NCBI GenBank assembly: GCA_007753675.1
Contig: CP036432.1
Location: 3,880,394-3,944,393, forward strand
Direction of reading: 5' to 3'
DNA from: Stieleria magnilauensis
Lineage (GTDB): Bacteria; Planctomycetota; Planctomycetia; Pirellulales; Pirellulaceae
DNA length: 64,000 nt
Below the pieces are notes generated by a model that saw only the letters and a list, made by a program, of their open reading frames with translations, was not told the origin of the DNA and did not search any database. Numbering within the stretch: position 1 is the stretch's first letter; each line of letters starts with the position of its first letter. The position numbers and the translations under genes were made by a program. Of the stretch, positions 1-8,757 are shown piece by piece.

Positions 1-1401
1 CCACCCGGGCCGGCGGTGATCGTTTCGATTCCCCTGGCACGCGTCTCGGCCAGCGCCGATGCGCAAACGTTGACGACGACCTTTGATGCCGAATTGTCGC
101 CGTTGATCGCCTTGGTCGAACAGCGTGCCGGAGTGACGCGGGACCAGATCGGACGCTGTACCGCGGCGTTGTTCCCCGGCAAGCAGGGATGGCCCGAAGT
201 CGCTTTGGCGATCGACTTGGTCGCACCGGTCGAACTAGACACGTTGAGCGAGAAATGGCAAGCCTTGGAATCCCGCACCGACACGGGCGTGATCCTCTAC
301 GCCGGCGAAGACCTGGACGGGGATGCGTACTTCGTCGGCGGCGGTGAAAAAGGAAAACCGCCCGAAGACGGCAAGGCCCAACGGTTCGCCATCGCGTCGT
401 TGGATCGAATTCGCGAGGTCGCCGAGACCGAGGGCGCGTCGATCCCCTTGGTCCGCAGCATGCAAACGCTGTGGAATCAAACGAGTGTCGAAAGTGATCT
501 GGTCGCTCTGGTCACGCCCAACTTTCTGTTTGCCGACGGCCGCGAGATGTTGGCATCCTCATTGCCAGAACTCAGAGCGCCGCTGAAACGATGGCTGATC
601 CCCGATGTCGCCGCGTTCTCCTTGTCCGCTTCGGCAACGGATGGTGCGCTGTATCTGGAATTACGTGAACTGCCCAGCGGCGGCGCGACCGCGGCGACGT
701 TGTTGAAATCGTTCCGCGAAACAACCCAAACGTGGCCCGATTGGGCGGACAATTTCATTTTGAATTCGGTCCCCGATCCCTCCTGGCGTCTGCTGGCCAC
801 GCGCTTGCCGCTGATGTTGCGGTTCGTCAACGAACAGACGCGCAGCACGATTCTTGGTGAAACGGTCGTCGCGTCGACCTACTTGCCCACCGATGCCGGA
901 ACCCAAGTCGCCCTGGGCACGTTCCTGGCGATGAACACCGAACCCGGACAAGAAAGCCTGGTCCAAACTCCGACCGCGGACCCGTTGACGGTCGACGAGC
1001 TGCTGGACCGGCCGATGTCGGTTTCGTTTCTGCAACTATCTCTGCAGTTCGCCGTCGATGCCGTCGTCGATGAATTCAAGTCATCGCTTCCGGCCGGATC
1101 GACGATGCCGGATGTCAGAATCATCGGCGCCGATCTGGAGAAAAACGGGATCACACAGAACCAACAGATCCGCAACTTTCAACGCGATGAAGAACCGTTG
1201 CGAAAGGTGTTGACCGACTTGGTCTTGGGTGCCAATCCCGACAAGACGGCGACGGGGCCGAGCGACGCAAAACAGTCGCTCGTTTGGGTCGTGCACCCGC
1301 AGGGCAAACCGCCCGAGGAAACCGAGATTCTGATCACGACCCGCGATGCCGCAAACGGCAAGTACGAATTGCCGAACGAGTTCCAGATTCCCGCCCCCTA
1401 A
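1..1401 (+). CDS. Hypothetical secreted protein, 5' partial
   Basis: The frame is open from base 1 through the TAA at 1399-1401, so the gene probably starts to the left of the window and its export signal is missing; a GTG at 16 is the first possible start inside the window but has no convincing ribosome site. About 467 residues are visible. I recognise no family. The composition (rich in Asp, Glu, Ala and Leu, with no membrane segment in the visible part) suggests a soluble, probably exported protein. It converges on the minus-strand gene ending at 1519. Codon use matches its neighbours. Function is unknown. Confidence 0.7.
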   Translation, partial: PPGPAVIVSIPLARVSASADAQTLTTTFDAELSPLIALVEQRAGVTRDQIGRCTAALFPGKQGWPEVALAIDLVAPVELDTLSEKWQALESRTDTGVILYAGEDLDGDAYFVGGGEKGKPPEDGKAQRFAIASLDRIREVAETEGASIPLVRSMQTLWNQTSVESDLVALVTPNFLFADGREMLASSLPELRAPLKRWLIPDVAAFSLSASATDGALYLELRELPSGGATAATLLKSFRETTQTWPDWADNFILNSVPDPSWRLLATRLPLMLRFVNEQTRSTILGETVVASTYLPTDAGTQVALGTFLAMNTEPGQESLVQTPTADPLTVDELLDRPMSVSFLQLSLQFAVDAVVDEFKSSLPAGSTMPDVRIIGADLEKNGITQNQQIRNFQRDEEPLRKVLTDLVLGANPDKTATGPSDAKQSLVWVVHPQGKPPEETEILITTRDAANGKYELPNEFQIPAP

Positions 1402-1518
1402 CGCCGCAAGCTTCCAGCTTGCAAAAGTGGCGTCAGCTTCCAGCTTGCGATCCGTGGCTGCAACGCAGACAGAGTGCAAAAACTCTCTGATGGCAAGCAA
1501 GATGCTTACCCCACGTTA
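1402..1518. repeat. Convergent intergenic gap with two small palindromes
   Basis: The 117-bp gap between two convergent genes holds the perfect-arm palindrome GCAAGCTTCCAGCTTGC at 1406-1422 and a second copy of its AGCTTCCAGCTTGC part at about 1436-1449. These could act as a bidirectional terminator, but there is no U-tract next to either stem. The same word in two copies suggests a small dispersed repeat. Confidence 0.45.
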
Positions 1519-3159
1519 TTATTCGATCAGATCCAACAACGCGTCGACTTTGGCTTCGGCCGGATCGACCAATGACGCCCGTTGAGCTTGCAAGACGCTG
1601 CTTCGCCAATGCTGTTTGGCGATCTCCGTCGTCGACTCCGCGGCCGCTTGTTGCGGTCGCGTGTGCAAGTCCCAGCCTGCCGTGTCGGGGTTGACGCCGA
1701 CCACATAATCACCGGGCGTGACCAGCGTCGACTTGCTGCTGCCGTCACCGAGTCCGCGATCAAAATCGATCCGGGCCGGGCCGTCCAACCGGTGCTGCAT
1801 CACCGAACCGGCTGCGGCGATCTGCGGTTGACCATTGATCAGGTAATGGAATTCGGCGGGCGATTCACTGGCGTCGATGGTGACGTCCACCGCGGTCTTT
1901 TGACGAAGATCCCAGCTGTCTTGATCGACCACCCAGCGATACATGCCATTCTTAATCGTGTATCGCTTGACGACGCCTTTCCCGTTTTGAAACGCGACGA
2001 CGAAGGATTGGTCCAACGGCACCATCTCGCCCGGGGCGAGCGTGATTTCCAACGCGTCGTCACAGACAAAACTGATCGGTGTCGTGTTGAGTTCTGGACT
2101 GTAGAGCACCACCGCGGGAATGCCTTCGGGAAGCTGCATGTCGGTCACGGTACTACCGCCAGCTCCCAAGCCGACGCCCAACAATCCCGTGATCGCTTCA
2201 TCCGGCGCGTCGCTTTTGGCGGCCGCTTCGGCGATCCGTGTGAACAGATCGTCGCGACGTTGCACCCCAAGCACCCGCGCGATCTCGCTCAGCACGACCA
2301 TGTTGCGGATGTTCTTGGCGCGCTGGGCAATGACTGCGATCTCATTGCCGCTGAGAACCTGCCCTGTGATGCCGGTCACCTTGTTCCGCAACGCTTCGAT
2401 CGCTTCGGTCAGCGCTTTTTGATCGGATTCGGGCGGCAACGCCGCGATTTGATCCGCGGCGTCGGCGGCGTCAACGAGGGACGACCAAGCTTGCCGCGAC
2501 CCCGCGGCGGTCAGGGCCGCATCGTGGTTGAGCATCAGGTCGGCGCGCGCGGTTTTGGGATCATTCTTGTTCAATCGATTCTGATAGTCGCGACGCAACG
2601 CCTCCAGCGTGGCATCACCCGAAGATTGGCCGAGAGATCGCATGACGGCCTGATCGATCTGGCCGGCGATTTCGGCCGCTTCGGCACGAATGACTTGACC
2701 GGTCAAACGCGGACCTGCGGAGACGACGTGGGTCAACGCAATTTCCGTCGGCGCCGGATTGGGCGAAACCGACGGTCGCGACACGATTCGGTTTTCAGGT
2801 GGATCGACCGGAGGCGGAGCGGTTGGAGCCGGAGCGACGCTAGATGGCGGCTGAACCTGGTAGGACCCCGAGGGCACGGTTTGTGGAGAAGGTTGCGGGC
2901 GGATGACTTGGGGACGTGAAGGACGCGTCGGCGTTCGCCCGCCCCGACCCGGCAACCTTCCGCCTTTTCCGAATCCTCCGTTCAATCCCTTTTCAAGGAT
3001 CTGGCCGCCGGCACGGTCCAGGATGACAGGCCCGACGGCCGGCAAAATGACTTTTCCCAACGCCTCGCCGATGATGTCCTGCCCCGAAGAAGCCGACGGA
3101 AACGCGGTGAGTGTTCCGGCGGCGGCCAGAAGACAGAGGATTTTGTGTCGTCGTTTCAT
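1519..3159 (-). CDS. Secreted proline/glycine-rich hypothetical protein
   Basis: The 546-residue protein begins with a clear Sec signal peptide (MKRRHKILCLLAAAG, likely cleaved near residue 26 after SASSG). A Gly/Arg/Pro-rich low-complexity stretch follows at roughly residues 60-125, then an Ala-rich, probably helical region (about 135-310), and a C-terminal part with beta-like character (about 330-490). No catalytic motif or named family was recognised. It stands alone on the minus strand and is preceded by a mobile-looking inverted repeat at 3173-3288. The low-complexity N-terminal linker suggests an envelope or extracellular location. Function is unknown. Confidence 0.7.
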   Translation of the reverse strand: MKRRHKILCLLAAAGTLTAFPSASSGQDIIGEALGKVILPAVGPVILDRAGGQILEKGLNGGFGKGGRLPGRGGRTPTRPSRPQVIRPQPSPQTVPSGSYQVQPPSSVAPAPTAPPPVDPPENRIVSRPSVSPNPAPTEIALTHVVSAGPRLTGQVIRAEAAEIAGQIDQAVMRSLGQSSGDATLEALRRDYQNRLNKNDPKTARADLMLNHDAALTAAGSRQAWSSLVDAADAADQIAALPPESDQKALTEAIEALRNKVTGITGQVLSGNEIAVIAQRAKNIRNMVVLSEIARVLGVQRRDDLFTRIAEAAAKSDAPDEAITGLLGVGLGAGGSTVTDMQLPEGIPAVVLYSPELNTTPISFVCDDALEITLAPGEMVPLDQSFVVAFQNGKGVVKRYTIKNGMYRWVVDQDSWDLRQKTAVDVTIDASESPAEFHYLINGQPQIAAAGSVMQHRLDGPARIDFDRGLGDGSSKSTLVTPGDYVVGVNPDTAGWDLHTRPQQAAAESTTEIAKQHWRSSVLQAQRASLVDPAEAKVDALLDLIE

Positions 3160-3172
3160 CTCGTCGCGCCAT

Positions 3173-3288
3173 CGTTGGAGGATTCAGACCGCGAAAACGG
3201 GGTCAGGAGTCAATAGCCGGAACGGCCCTACGGGTGCTTCGCACTATTGACTCCTGACCCCCTTTTCGCTCGCCGTTGGAGGATTCAG
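3173..3288. repeat. Inverted-repeat element flanked by 15-bp direct repeats (MITE-like)
   Basis: Arms at 3191-3216 and 3244-3269 pair at 25 of 26 positions around a 27-base loop (arm core GGTCAGGAGTCAATAG). The whole unit lies between two exact copies of CGTTGGAGGATTCAG at 3173-3187 and 3274-3288. The layout resembles a small non-autonomous element with a target duplication, just upstream of the gene starting at 3159, so it could also affect that gene's transcript. Confidence 0.6.
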
Positions 3289-3370
3289 TGGTTCGCAAAG
3301 ACTAGCTCAAAAACCAGCGACGCGGCGCCCGCCCGTACCGCTAAATCGACAAGGTCTTGACCAAAGCAGA

Positions 3371-3437
3371 GGCCCGAAGGCTTGCGGCAAACGGCTGATC
3401 ATCAATGGACATCAGCCGGTTCGCGCCAGCGTCCGGG
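3371..3437. repeat. Family B palindromic repeat, copy 1
   Basis: About 67 bp built around ACGGCTGAT...ATCAGCCGGT, with flanks GGCCCGAAGGCTTGCGGCAA and TTCGCGCCAGCGTCCGGG. Closely related copies occur at 18844-18912 and 54061-54127, and a reversed half copy at 43099-43145. It lies in the 334-bp gene-free stretch 3160-3493 between two minus-strand genes. Confidence 0.7.
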
Positions 3438-3493
3438 TGCCCGCACCCTTCCATTGTGCCCGATTTCGGAGAGCCGCGGGGGATCGCAGCGAA

Positions 3494-5314
3494 TCATCGC
3501 CCCGGGCGGTAGGGGTTGAACAACAGATAATTCAGATGGCGATACAGATCACTGTCGCTCAGCAATTCTGAATGTTTTCCTTCGCCGGCGAGATTGGGGC
3601 CGTTGAGCAGAATCACGCGATCGGCTGTTCGTAAGGTTTGCAGCCGTCGCGGCAACATCACGACCAACGATCCCTGGTCGACCAGTTTCTTGATCGCCTT
3701 CAAGCACGGATCATCAGCCAGTTGCGCGTTCGGTGCCGGCGGTTCATTGACCAGCAAGATCGGCGGGCGATGCAGCAGCGCCCGCGCCAGCCCGATCCCA
3801 TAAGTCGCTTCGGTGGACAACGAAAATCCTTCGACCGATGCATACGTCGACAGCCCTTCGGGAAGACGCTGGATCTGTTCATACACATCGACTTCGCGTA
3901 ACGCCTCGACGATGTCCGCGTTGCTGATCGTGCCGCCGCTTCCGGCCGACAGGTTTTCCTCGATCGTCCCATCCCACAACGGGCCCGACGGTTCGATCCA
4001 CATCACATTCTTGGCCAGCGACGCGGGGTGAACCTCCAACAACTTCAGCCCATCGATCCGAACTTCGCCTGAGCCCGGACGTCCGAATCCCATCAACAAT
4101 TCCACCATCGCTTGCGGAGACACCGAATCGGTTCCCAACAGCGTCACCAGAGACTTGGGCGTGAACTCGGTCGTGATGTGATTGAGGATCGCCTGACCGT
4201 GCGAATCGGCCAGCGTCACGTCACGAAACTCGACGCCGTCCCGCAGCCCGGCCAATCCGACGCGTTGTTCCGAAGGCGTCGCTCCATCGCTTTTGCGCAA
4301 GTACCCATAGACCGCATCGCAGGCCGTCCCGCTGGCACGCAATCGTCGGGCGAGTGTTTGCAATCGCCACACGCCCGACACCGCGCCGGCAAGCGCCAAC
4401 CCCAACACCACTGCCGACGAAAGACTTAACCCGGAGTCGGTCTCCAGCAGATTCAGCCCCAACCCGATGACCATGATGGCGGTGGCCGCCGACGTGGCCA
4501 AGAACAGCAGCGGCCAGACACGTCCCCGCCGGGAATCGTTTTCTGCCAATTTCTGATACAGCTGGTCCAGTTCGTGTTGAAACGAAGCTTCGGCAATGCC
4601 TTGCGCCTGCAGCCGAGCCATCTTGGGGGCGCGGCCGACCAACGCCGCCATCTGGGCGCGCAACTGCGGCAGCTCCCACCGACCGGCTTCGTCCGTGTCG
4701 CCGCCATGCACCTGACGATACAGACGCCAAACCATCACGCCGCTGATCACCGCGACGATGGCCAACCAGATGTGAACCAACAGGGCCAGCGACACGCACC
4801 CGAGCAACAGAAACAGGCTGCGGGGCAACGAGCGATACCAAAGCGACAGCCCGGCCTGAACCGACGGCAGGTGCCGACCGATCAGCTTCTGAGCGTTCAA
4901 CGATTGCGCGGCGGCACCTTCCAACTCGGCGCGACGCACGCTCTGTTTCAAGACCTTTTGATGCAGCGACTTGGTGATCGCCGCGGCACGACGATCCGCC
5001 AAGCATCGATGACGCCAAACCGCGGCGCTCAACACGACTGCCATCGCAAAGGCCAGCGAAGTGAGCTGGGTGAGTTGGACCAGCGGCGGCTGATCGACAA
5101 ACGACGCCGGAAGCCGGATGTACAGATTGGCTCCCAACCGCACCGTCGATTGGCTCAGCTCTCCGGTCTGCAGCAACAGCGAAATCAGGCCGACGACCAA
5201 AACGATGCACGGGACCAGCAGTCCGGCGAGCGTCGCCCAAAATAACGAGAACAGTTTGCCCGGACCCGCCTCCGGTTCATTGCGGGCTGCCGACAAGGTG
5301 TGAAATCGATTCAA
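3494..5314 (-). CDS. ABC exporter-like protein with degenerate nucleotide-binding domain
   Basis: This 606-residue protein has the half-transporter layout: membrane segments at about 22-50, 84-102, 164-197, 268-290 and 297-315, then an ABC ATPase-like domain from about 355. The catalytic motifs are damaged. The Walker A position reads GTDSVSPQ (394-401) with no Lys and no Ser/Thr; the Q-loop has Glu; the signature reads LSTEA (499-503); Walker B reads ILLVNE (519-524) with Asn for Asp but Glu kept; the H-switch reads LPRRL (554-558) without His. The frame is intact and the ABC fold is recognisable to the end (EGKHSELL). It is therefore probably unable to hydrolyse ATP, acting as a structural or regulatory partner, or has diverged in role. 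The ABC-2 permease gene lies 130 bp upstream on the same strand. Confidence 0.8.
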   Translation of the reverse strand: MNRFHTLSAARNEPEAGPGKLFSLFWATLAGLLVPCIVLVVGLISLLLQTGELSQSTVRLGANLYIRLPASFVDQPPLVQLTQLTSLAFAMAVVLSAAVWRHRCLADRRAAAITKSLHQKVLKQSVRRAELEGAAAQSLNAQKLIGRHLPSVQAGLSLWYRSLPRSLFLLLGCVSLALLVHIWLAIVAVISGVMVWRLYRQVHGGDTDEAGRWELPQLRAQMAALVGRAPKMARLQAQGIAEASFQHELDQLYQKLAENDSRRGRVWPLLFLATSAATAIMVIGLGLNLLETDSGLSLSSAVVLGLALAGAVSGVWRLQTLARRLRASGTACDAVYGYLRKSDGATPSEQRVGLAGLRDGVEFRDVTLADSHGQAILNHITTEFTPKSLVTLLGTDSVSPQAMVELLMGFGRPGSGEVRIDGLKLLEVHPASLAKNVMWIEPSGPLWDGTIEENLSAGSGGTISNADIVEALREVDVYEQIQRLPEGLSTYASVEGFSLSTEATYGIGLARALLHRPPILLVNEPPAPNAQLADDPCLKAIKKLVDQGSLVVMLPRRLQTLRTADRVILLNGPNLAGEGKHSELLSDSDLYRHLNYLLFNPYRPGR

Positions 5315-5383
5315 AGCAACGGCTCCCCGATGATAAACGCCACTGAGTCTTCGGGGAACGAAACGTCTGTTGATCCAATCCGA

Positions 5384-5427
5384 AGGTTTCCGCAGTGCGT
5401 CCGGCGTGTGTCGCCATGCGGAAACCT
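5384..5427 (-). terminator. Hairpin between permease and ABC-like gene
   Basis: An 11-bp perfect stem, AGGTTTCCGCA (5384-5394) with TGCGGAAACCT (5417-5427), and a 22-base loop sit in the 130-bp gap between the two minus-strand genes. The T-run follows on the plus strand (GGTTTTTCG after 5427), so on the minus strand it is not a textbook intrinsic terminator. It could attenuate read-through or stabilise a 3' end. Confidence 0.45.
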
Positions 5428-5444
5428 GGTTTTTCGTTCACCCA

Positions 5445-7235
5445 CTATGCCAAATCGCGGTCCTCGAACAACAGCATCGCCAGCATCCAAATCGCGACCG
5501 CGAAACACACAAGATAGTTAAAAGAACCGGCCAAGTAGATCCATGGGACCTGGCTTCCACTATCCATGGCGCTTTGAACGTTAAAAATGTTCAAATTCGG
5601 GACAATCACCGCGATCAGATTGCCGAAGAAGCCGACCAGCGGGTTTTCGCCCTGGGCCGACGCGACGAGCGGCTGGGTCAGGTTTCCGATCACATAGATC
5701 ACAAAACACAGGATCAAATTGGCCAGCAGGGGCAGCCGGGTGGCCAGGGCAACGGCGATCGACGCGATCACCATCGTCTGCATGAAGTACAGCCCGAGGA
5801 CGGGAACGGTGGACATGATCTCTTCGAATCCGATTTCCCAAATCGGCGTCGCCGCGGGCGTCTCGCGGGCGTCATAGATCGGCTTGTAGGCCATCAACAA
5901 CAGTAACACGGCTCCGATGATGACAAACATCACCGCGACCGACATGATGATGCCGGCATACTTGCCCAGCAAAAACGATCGCCGCGACACCGGCTTGCTC
6001 AGCACCGTCAACGCCGTTCGACCTTCGATCTCTTCGCTGACCGAAGTTCCCGAACTCCAAACGGCTTGCAACATCGCCAGCACCATGATCAGCGTCACGC
6101 TGCTGTCCTTGAACATGCGAATGTCATCGCCGAGCGTATTGAAGGGGTAGATCGAAAAGATGATGACCCCGACCACGCCAATCACCAACAGAATCAGATA
6201 TAGCGTCTGGGCCATCTCGTTCTTGGCGGTCGACCAGGCCAACGCCCAGACACGCGGTGCGGCTTGTCGAAACGCCACCAGCCCGCTGAACAGAAAGAAC
6301 ACCATCGCACCGATGCCGGCCGCCTGTGTGACCTCGGGGACTCGGGGGATCGATGTCATCGTGATCGTCACGGTCGCCGGATCGAGTTCGCGGTTCTGAA
6401 TGTGGAACCGCGACGGGTCCTGCGGCAGCGGCGGCTGGTCACGGTCTTGATAGCGGAACACCAACGTCTCGCCTGCGTCGACGCGGGTCGGGTTGCGTTC
6501 AAAATCGATCATCTCGGCACCATCGGCCAACATCACCGTCTTGTCGGTCGTGATCTTCAGCTCGGAAATCCCCGTCAAGTCATAGTCGATGGACTGGGGG
6601 TGAAACGTCGCCGCATCGGGACTGACCGAAGGATCGGCGCCGGGGATGGTCAGCGCGACTTCCGTGACGCCGTCACCGACCAAATGGACTTCCGAGAGCG
6701 AGCGGACGAACCGCATCGGGTCGGAGATGAAGTAGCTGCCCGCCAGTCCGACCAAGACAAACAACCCCGCGACCGACAACACGTAAGGCACGATGCCCTC
6801 GGTCAAGATCTCTCCCCATTCCACCCGCGTGCGATACCACATCGCATAGATGATCGCGTAGCCCATCACCAACCCGATCAGAACCAGCGGCAGGATCAGC
6901 GTTTGCGCAAACCCGTCGTCGGACCAGGCGTACTGGCTGCACAGCAATACCGCGATCACGACTCCGATCACCAGCGAGGCGATGTTTCCGGTGGTCGGCG
7001 AATCGGCCAATTTTCCCAGCGGCGGAATGAACGACAGCAGCGCCAGGACTCCATAGAACAGCGCCGCGACCCCCGCTCCGAGCAGCAGACCGATTGCGAT
7101 CGTGTAGATCGGTGTGACCCAAATTGGAAACCAGTCCGCAATTTGCCCGAGCAACATCGGTCCGGGGAACAAATTGGAAACGTCCAACGACAAGCCAGAA
7201 ATGGCGGCAGGAGCCGATAGCACAGACGGGGCCAT
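5445..7235 (-). CDS. ABC-2 type transporter permease
   Basis: The 596-residue protein has hydrophobic segments near residues 40-70, 85-105, 115-135, 155-175, several between 330 and 400, and four or more in the C-terminal part. A soluble, presumably periplasmic, region lies at about 180-310. The stretch GRTALTVLSKPVSRRSFLLGKY is typical of ABC-2 family permeases, in which a cytoplasmic helix precedes the core membrane domain. No intact ATPase is encoded beside it; the downstream neighbour is an ABC protein with lost catalytic residues, so its energising partner must be elsewhere. The substrate cannot be told from sequence. Confidence 0.75.
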   Translation of the reverse strand: MAPSVLSAPAAISGLSLDVSNLFPGPMLLGQIADWFPIWVTPIYTIAIGLLLGAGVAALFYGVLALLSFIPPLGKLADSPTTGNIASLVIGVVIAVLLCSQYAWSDDGFAQTLILPLVLIGLVMGYAIIYAMWYRTRVEWGEILTEGIVPYVLSVAGLFVLVGLAGSYFISDPMRFVRSLSEVHLVGDGVTEVALTIPGADPSVSPDAATFHPQSIDYDLTGISELKITTDKTVMLADGAEMIDFERNPTRVDAGETLVFRYQDRDQPPLPQDPSRFHIQNRELDPATVTITMTSIPRVPEVTQAAGIGAMVFFLFSGLVAFRQAAPRVWALAWSTAKNEMAQTLYLILLVIGVVGVIIFSIYPFNTLGDDIRMFKDSSVTLIMVLAMLQAVWSSGTSVSEEIEGRTALTVLSKPVSRRSFLLGKYAGIIMSVAVMFVIIGAVLLLLMAYKPIYDARETPAATPIWEIGFEEIMSTVPVLGLYFMQTMVIASIAVALATRLPLLANLILCFVIYVIGNLTQPLVASAQGENPLVGFFGNLIAVIVPNLNIFNVQSAMDSGSQVPWIYLAGSFNYLVCFAVAIWMLAMLLFEDRDLA

Positions 7236-7371
7236 GAGCAGGGCAGCAACGAGGTGAAGGGAGACAAGCGCGAGCGACGGACCTTTTCCGCCGACTGATC
7301 GCTACGCAACGAGTCGCCAAATGGTTGCCCCGCTTCCCCGAGATTTCTCAGTTTCGCAGCGAAGACGCGTA

Positions 7372-7421
7372 CGGCATGCCGTGCATGCCAACCACCACAC
7401 GTCGGGCATGCTGTGCATGCC
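7372..7421. repeat. Two GGCATGC-TGT-GCATGCC palindromes
   Basis: Two near-identical stem-loops, GGCATGCCGTGCATGCC (about 7373-7389) and GGCATGCTGTGCATGCC (7405-7421), lie in the gap between the permease and thioesterase genes. They belong to the same class as the palindromic cores of the 29-bp array interrupted by the IS630 element (31617-33079). Confidence 0.6.
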
Positions 7422-7477
7422 AGCGCCTCGCCGGGCACCACCTGACCGACGCCACGGGACGCAATTCCCATCCGCCC

Positions 7478-7903
7478 CTACACGGATTCCAGCTTGGCGC
7501 GGATCTCATCGGGGATCATCGCCTTTTCCAGCCCACCGCCGGGGCGGAGACGGCAGCAGACAACGACCGTGGTCCCTTTGGCGACCGGGACGATGCCCCC
7601 GCCTTTGTCCTGGCGTGAGAACGCCACCTCGTAGCGGATACTGGAGCGGCCGATCTTGACGACCGAAACCTCGATCTCCAGCCAATCTTCGAAGCGGGCG
7701 GCGTTGGCGTAATCGCAGCCGACACTGACGCGAGGCCACGTCACGGAGGGGTCGTCGTGGGAATCCGGCAAGACCTTGATTCCCAACGACCGCAACATTT
7801 CGTGCTCGGCGGATTCCATCCAGGGGAAGAACGCCGAAAAGTGAACAATTCCGGCGGCATCCGTGTCACGAAACTCGACGAGACGACGAGTTCGAAAACT
7901 CAT
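7478..7903 (-). CDS. Acyl-CoA thioesterase, hotdog fold (YbgC/4HBT-like)
   Basis: The 141-residue product (start [11 protein letters not shown]) carries the hallmark of the 4-hydroxybenzoyl-CoA thioesterase group: VEFRDTDAAGIVHFSAFFPWMESAE-type N-terminus with the catalytic-type Asp in DTDAAGIVH and the following hotdog helix. It likely hydrolyses a short- or medium-chain acyl-CoA in the cytoplasm. I chose the ATG at 7903 because it overlaps the rpsR stop by one base (TGATG), which implies translational coupling, and because the upstream extension is just the rpsR sequence in another frame. Substrate specificity is not visible. Confidence 0.85.
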   Translation of the reverse strand: MSFRTRRLVEFRDTDAAGIVHFSAFFPWMESAEHEMLRSLGIKVLPDSHDDPSVTWPRVSVGCDYANAARFEDWLEIEVSVVKIGRSSIRYEVAFSRQDKGGGIVPVAKGTTVVVCCRLRPGGGLEKAMIPDEIRAKLESV

Positions 7904-8181
7904 CAATCGCCTTGGAAGGGCAGCAGAGCCATGTAGCGGGCGCGTTTGACGGCGGCGGTCACCGCGTGCTGGCTGACGGCCGTGCATCCGCTCTTGCGCC
8001 GTCCGACGATTCGGCCTTGGCGATTGATCATTTTCTTCAGCAGCTCGACGTCTTTGTAGTCCACGTACATCGGACGGGGACGCTGACCATCGACAAAAAT
8101 CGGATCTTGTTTCTTGGCTCGGGAGCGGACGCGTGAACGTTTTCGGGCTCGGCTACGCGAACTCATCGGTCGGGCTGGCAT
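7903..8181 (-). CDS. rpsR: 30S ribosomal protein S18
   Basis: The 92-residue protein has a basic Arg/Ser-rich N-terminus followed by the S18 core: [15 protein letters not shown], then [19 protein letters not shown], and the C-terminal [11 protein letters not shown]. It binds in the small-subunit platform with S6 in the family. The usual neighbours rpsF, ssb and rplI are absent; it is coupled instead to a thioesterase gene. The start at 8181 gives a five-residue extension over an alternative ATG at 8166; the A-rich leader before 8181 favours it slightly. Confidence 0.95.
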   Translation of the reverse strand: MPARPMSSRSRARKRSRVRSRAKKQDPIFVDGQRPRPMYVDYKDVELLKKMINRQGRIVGRRKSGCTAVSQHAVTAAVKRARYMALLPFQGD

Positions 8182-8757
8182 TTCTTTTCTTGGGCTCTAC
8201 AGAAAGGGTGGCGATCGGACACTCAAGGCGGCGTGCAACACCCTTAAATCGCTGAAGCGGTGTTGTCGGTGAAGACGTCGCGAGTGGTCGGTGAGACAGG
8301 AGCTTGGGCGGAAACCATTCCCGCGGGCGGCTCATCGACTCGCCAAGGGATCGAATGAAGCGGGGCAGTATGCCGCGGTCGCAGCCCTTCGGCAAGAGGA
8401 AACCAGCGGGGGCCTTGTGAAAACGGTGTGAAAAGCGGTCGAATTGTTGGCCGCTCCCGTTGGATTTGCCCTTTCCGCTGGGCCAAACCTTTGCCATATT
8501 CCGCAAAAATTTTCGGCGTGATTCAAGACGGCCTCCTTTGCCGCGATCGAATCAGCCCTTCCCCGTTACTGAGACTTGTACCGAGCCGGCTGTACCGTTT
8601 GCCCCCCAGGGGGCGTCGCGGACGACACCGATCGGTGCCCCACAACACAATTCGTTCCGACCCACCATTCTCGGTCTTTCCAATAAACAAGTTGACGCGA
8701 ATTGTTTTCCGCGTCCCCGAGACGTCTTCGGTCGGCTGCGACAGCTAGGTGAATGAG
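8182..8757. other. Divergent intergenic region between rpsR and the EF-G gene
   Basis: No credible gene was found in these 576 bases; the open frames present have unlike codon use and no recognisable product. A weak stem, CAACACC (8236-8242) with GGTGTTG (8259-8265), lies 55 bp upstream of rpsR. A ribosome site AGGTG at 8747-8751 serves the EF-G start. Promoters for both directions must lie here, but none can be named with confidence. Confidence 0.5.

Noticed and set aside
1582..2919. Plus-strand frame of 445 residues opposite the secreted protein
   Set aside because: It has Arg/Asp-rich shadow composition, while the minus-strand frame has a proper signal peptide.
8153..8506. Minus-strand 117-residue frame upstream of rpsR
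   Set aside because: It overlaps the start of rpsR in another frame and has no family or plausible start.
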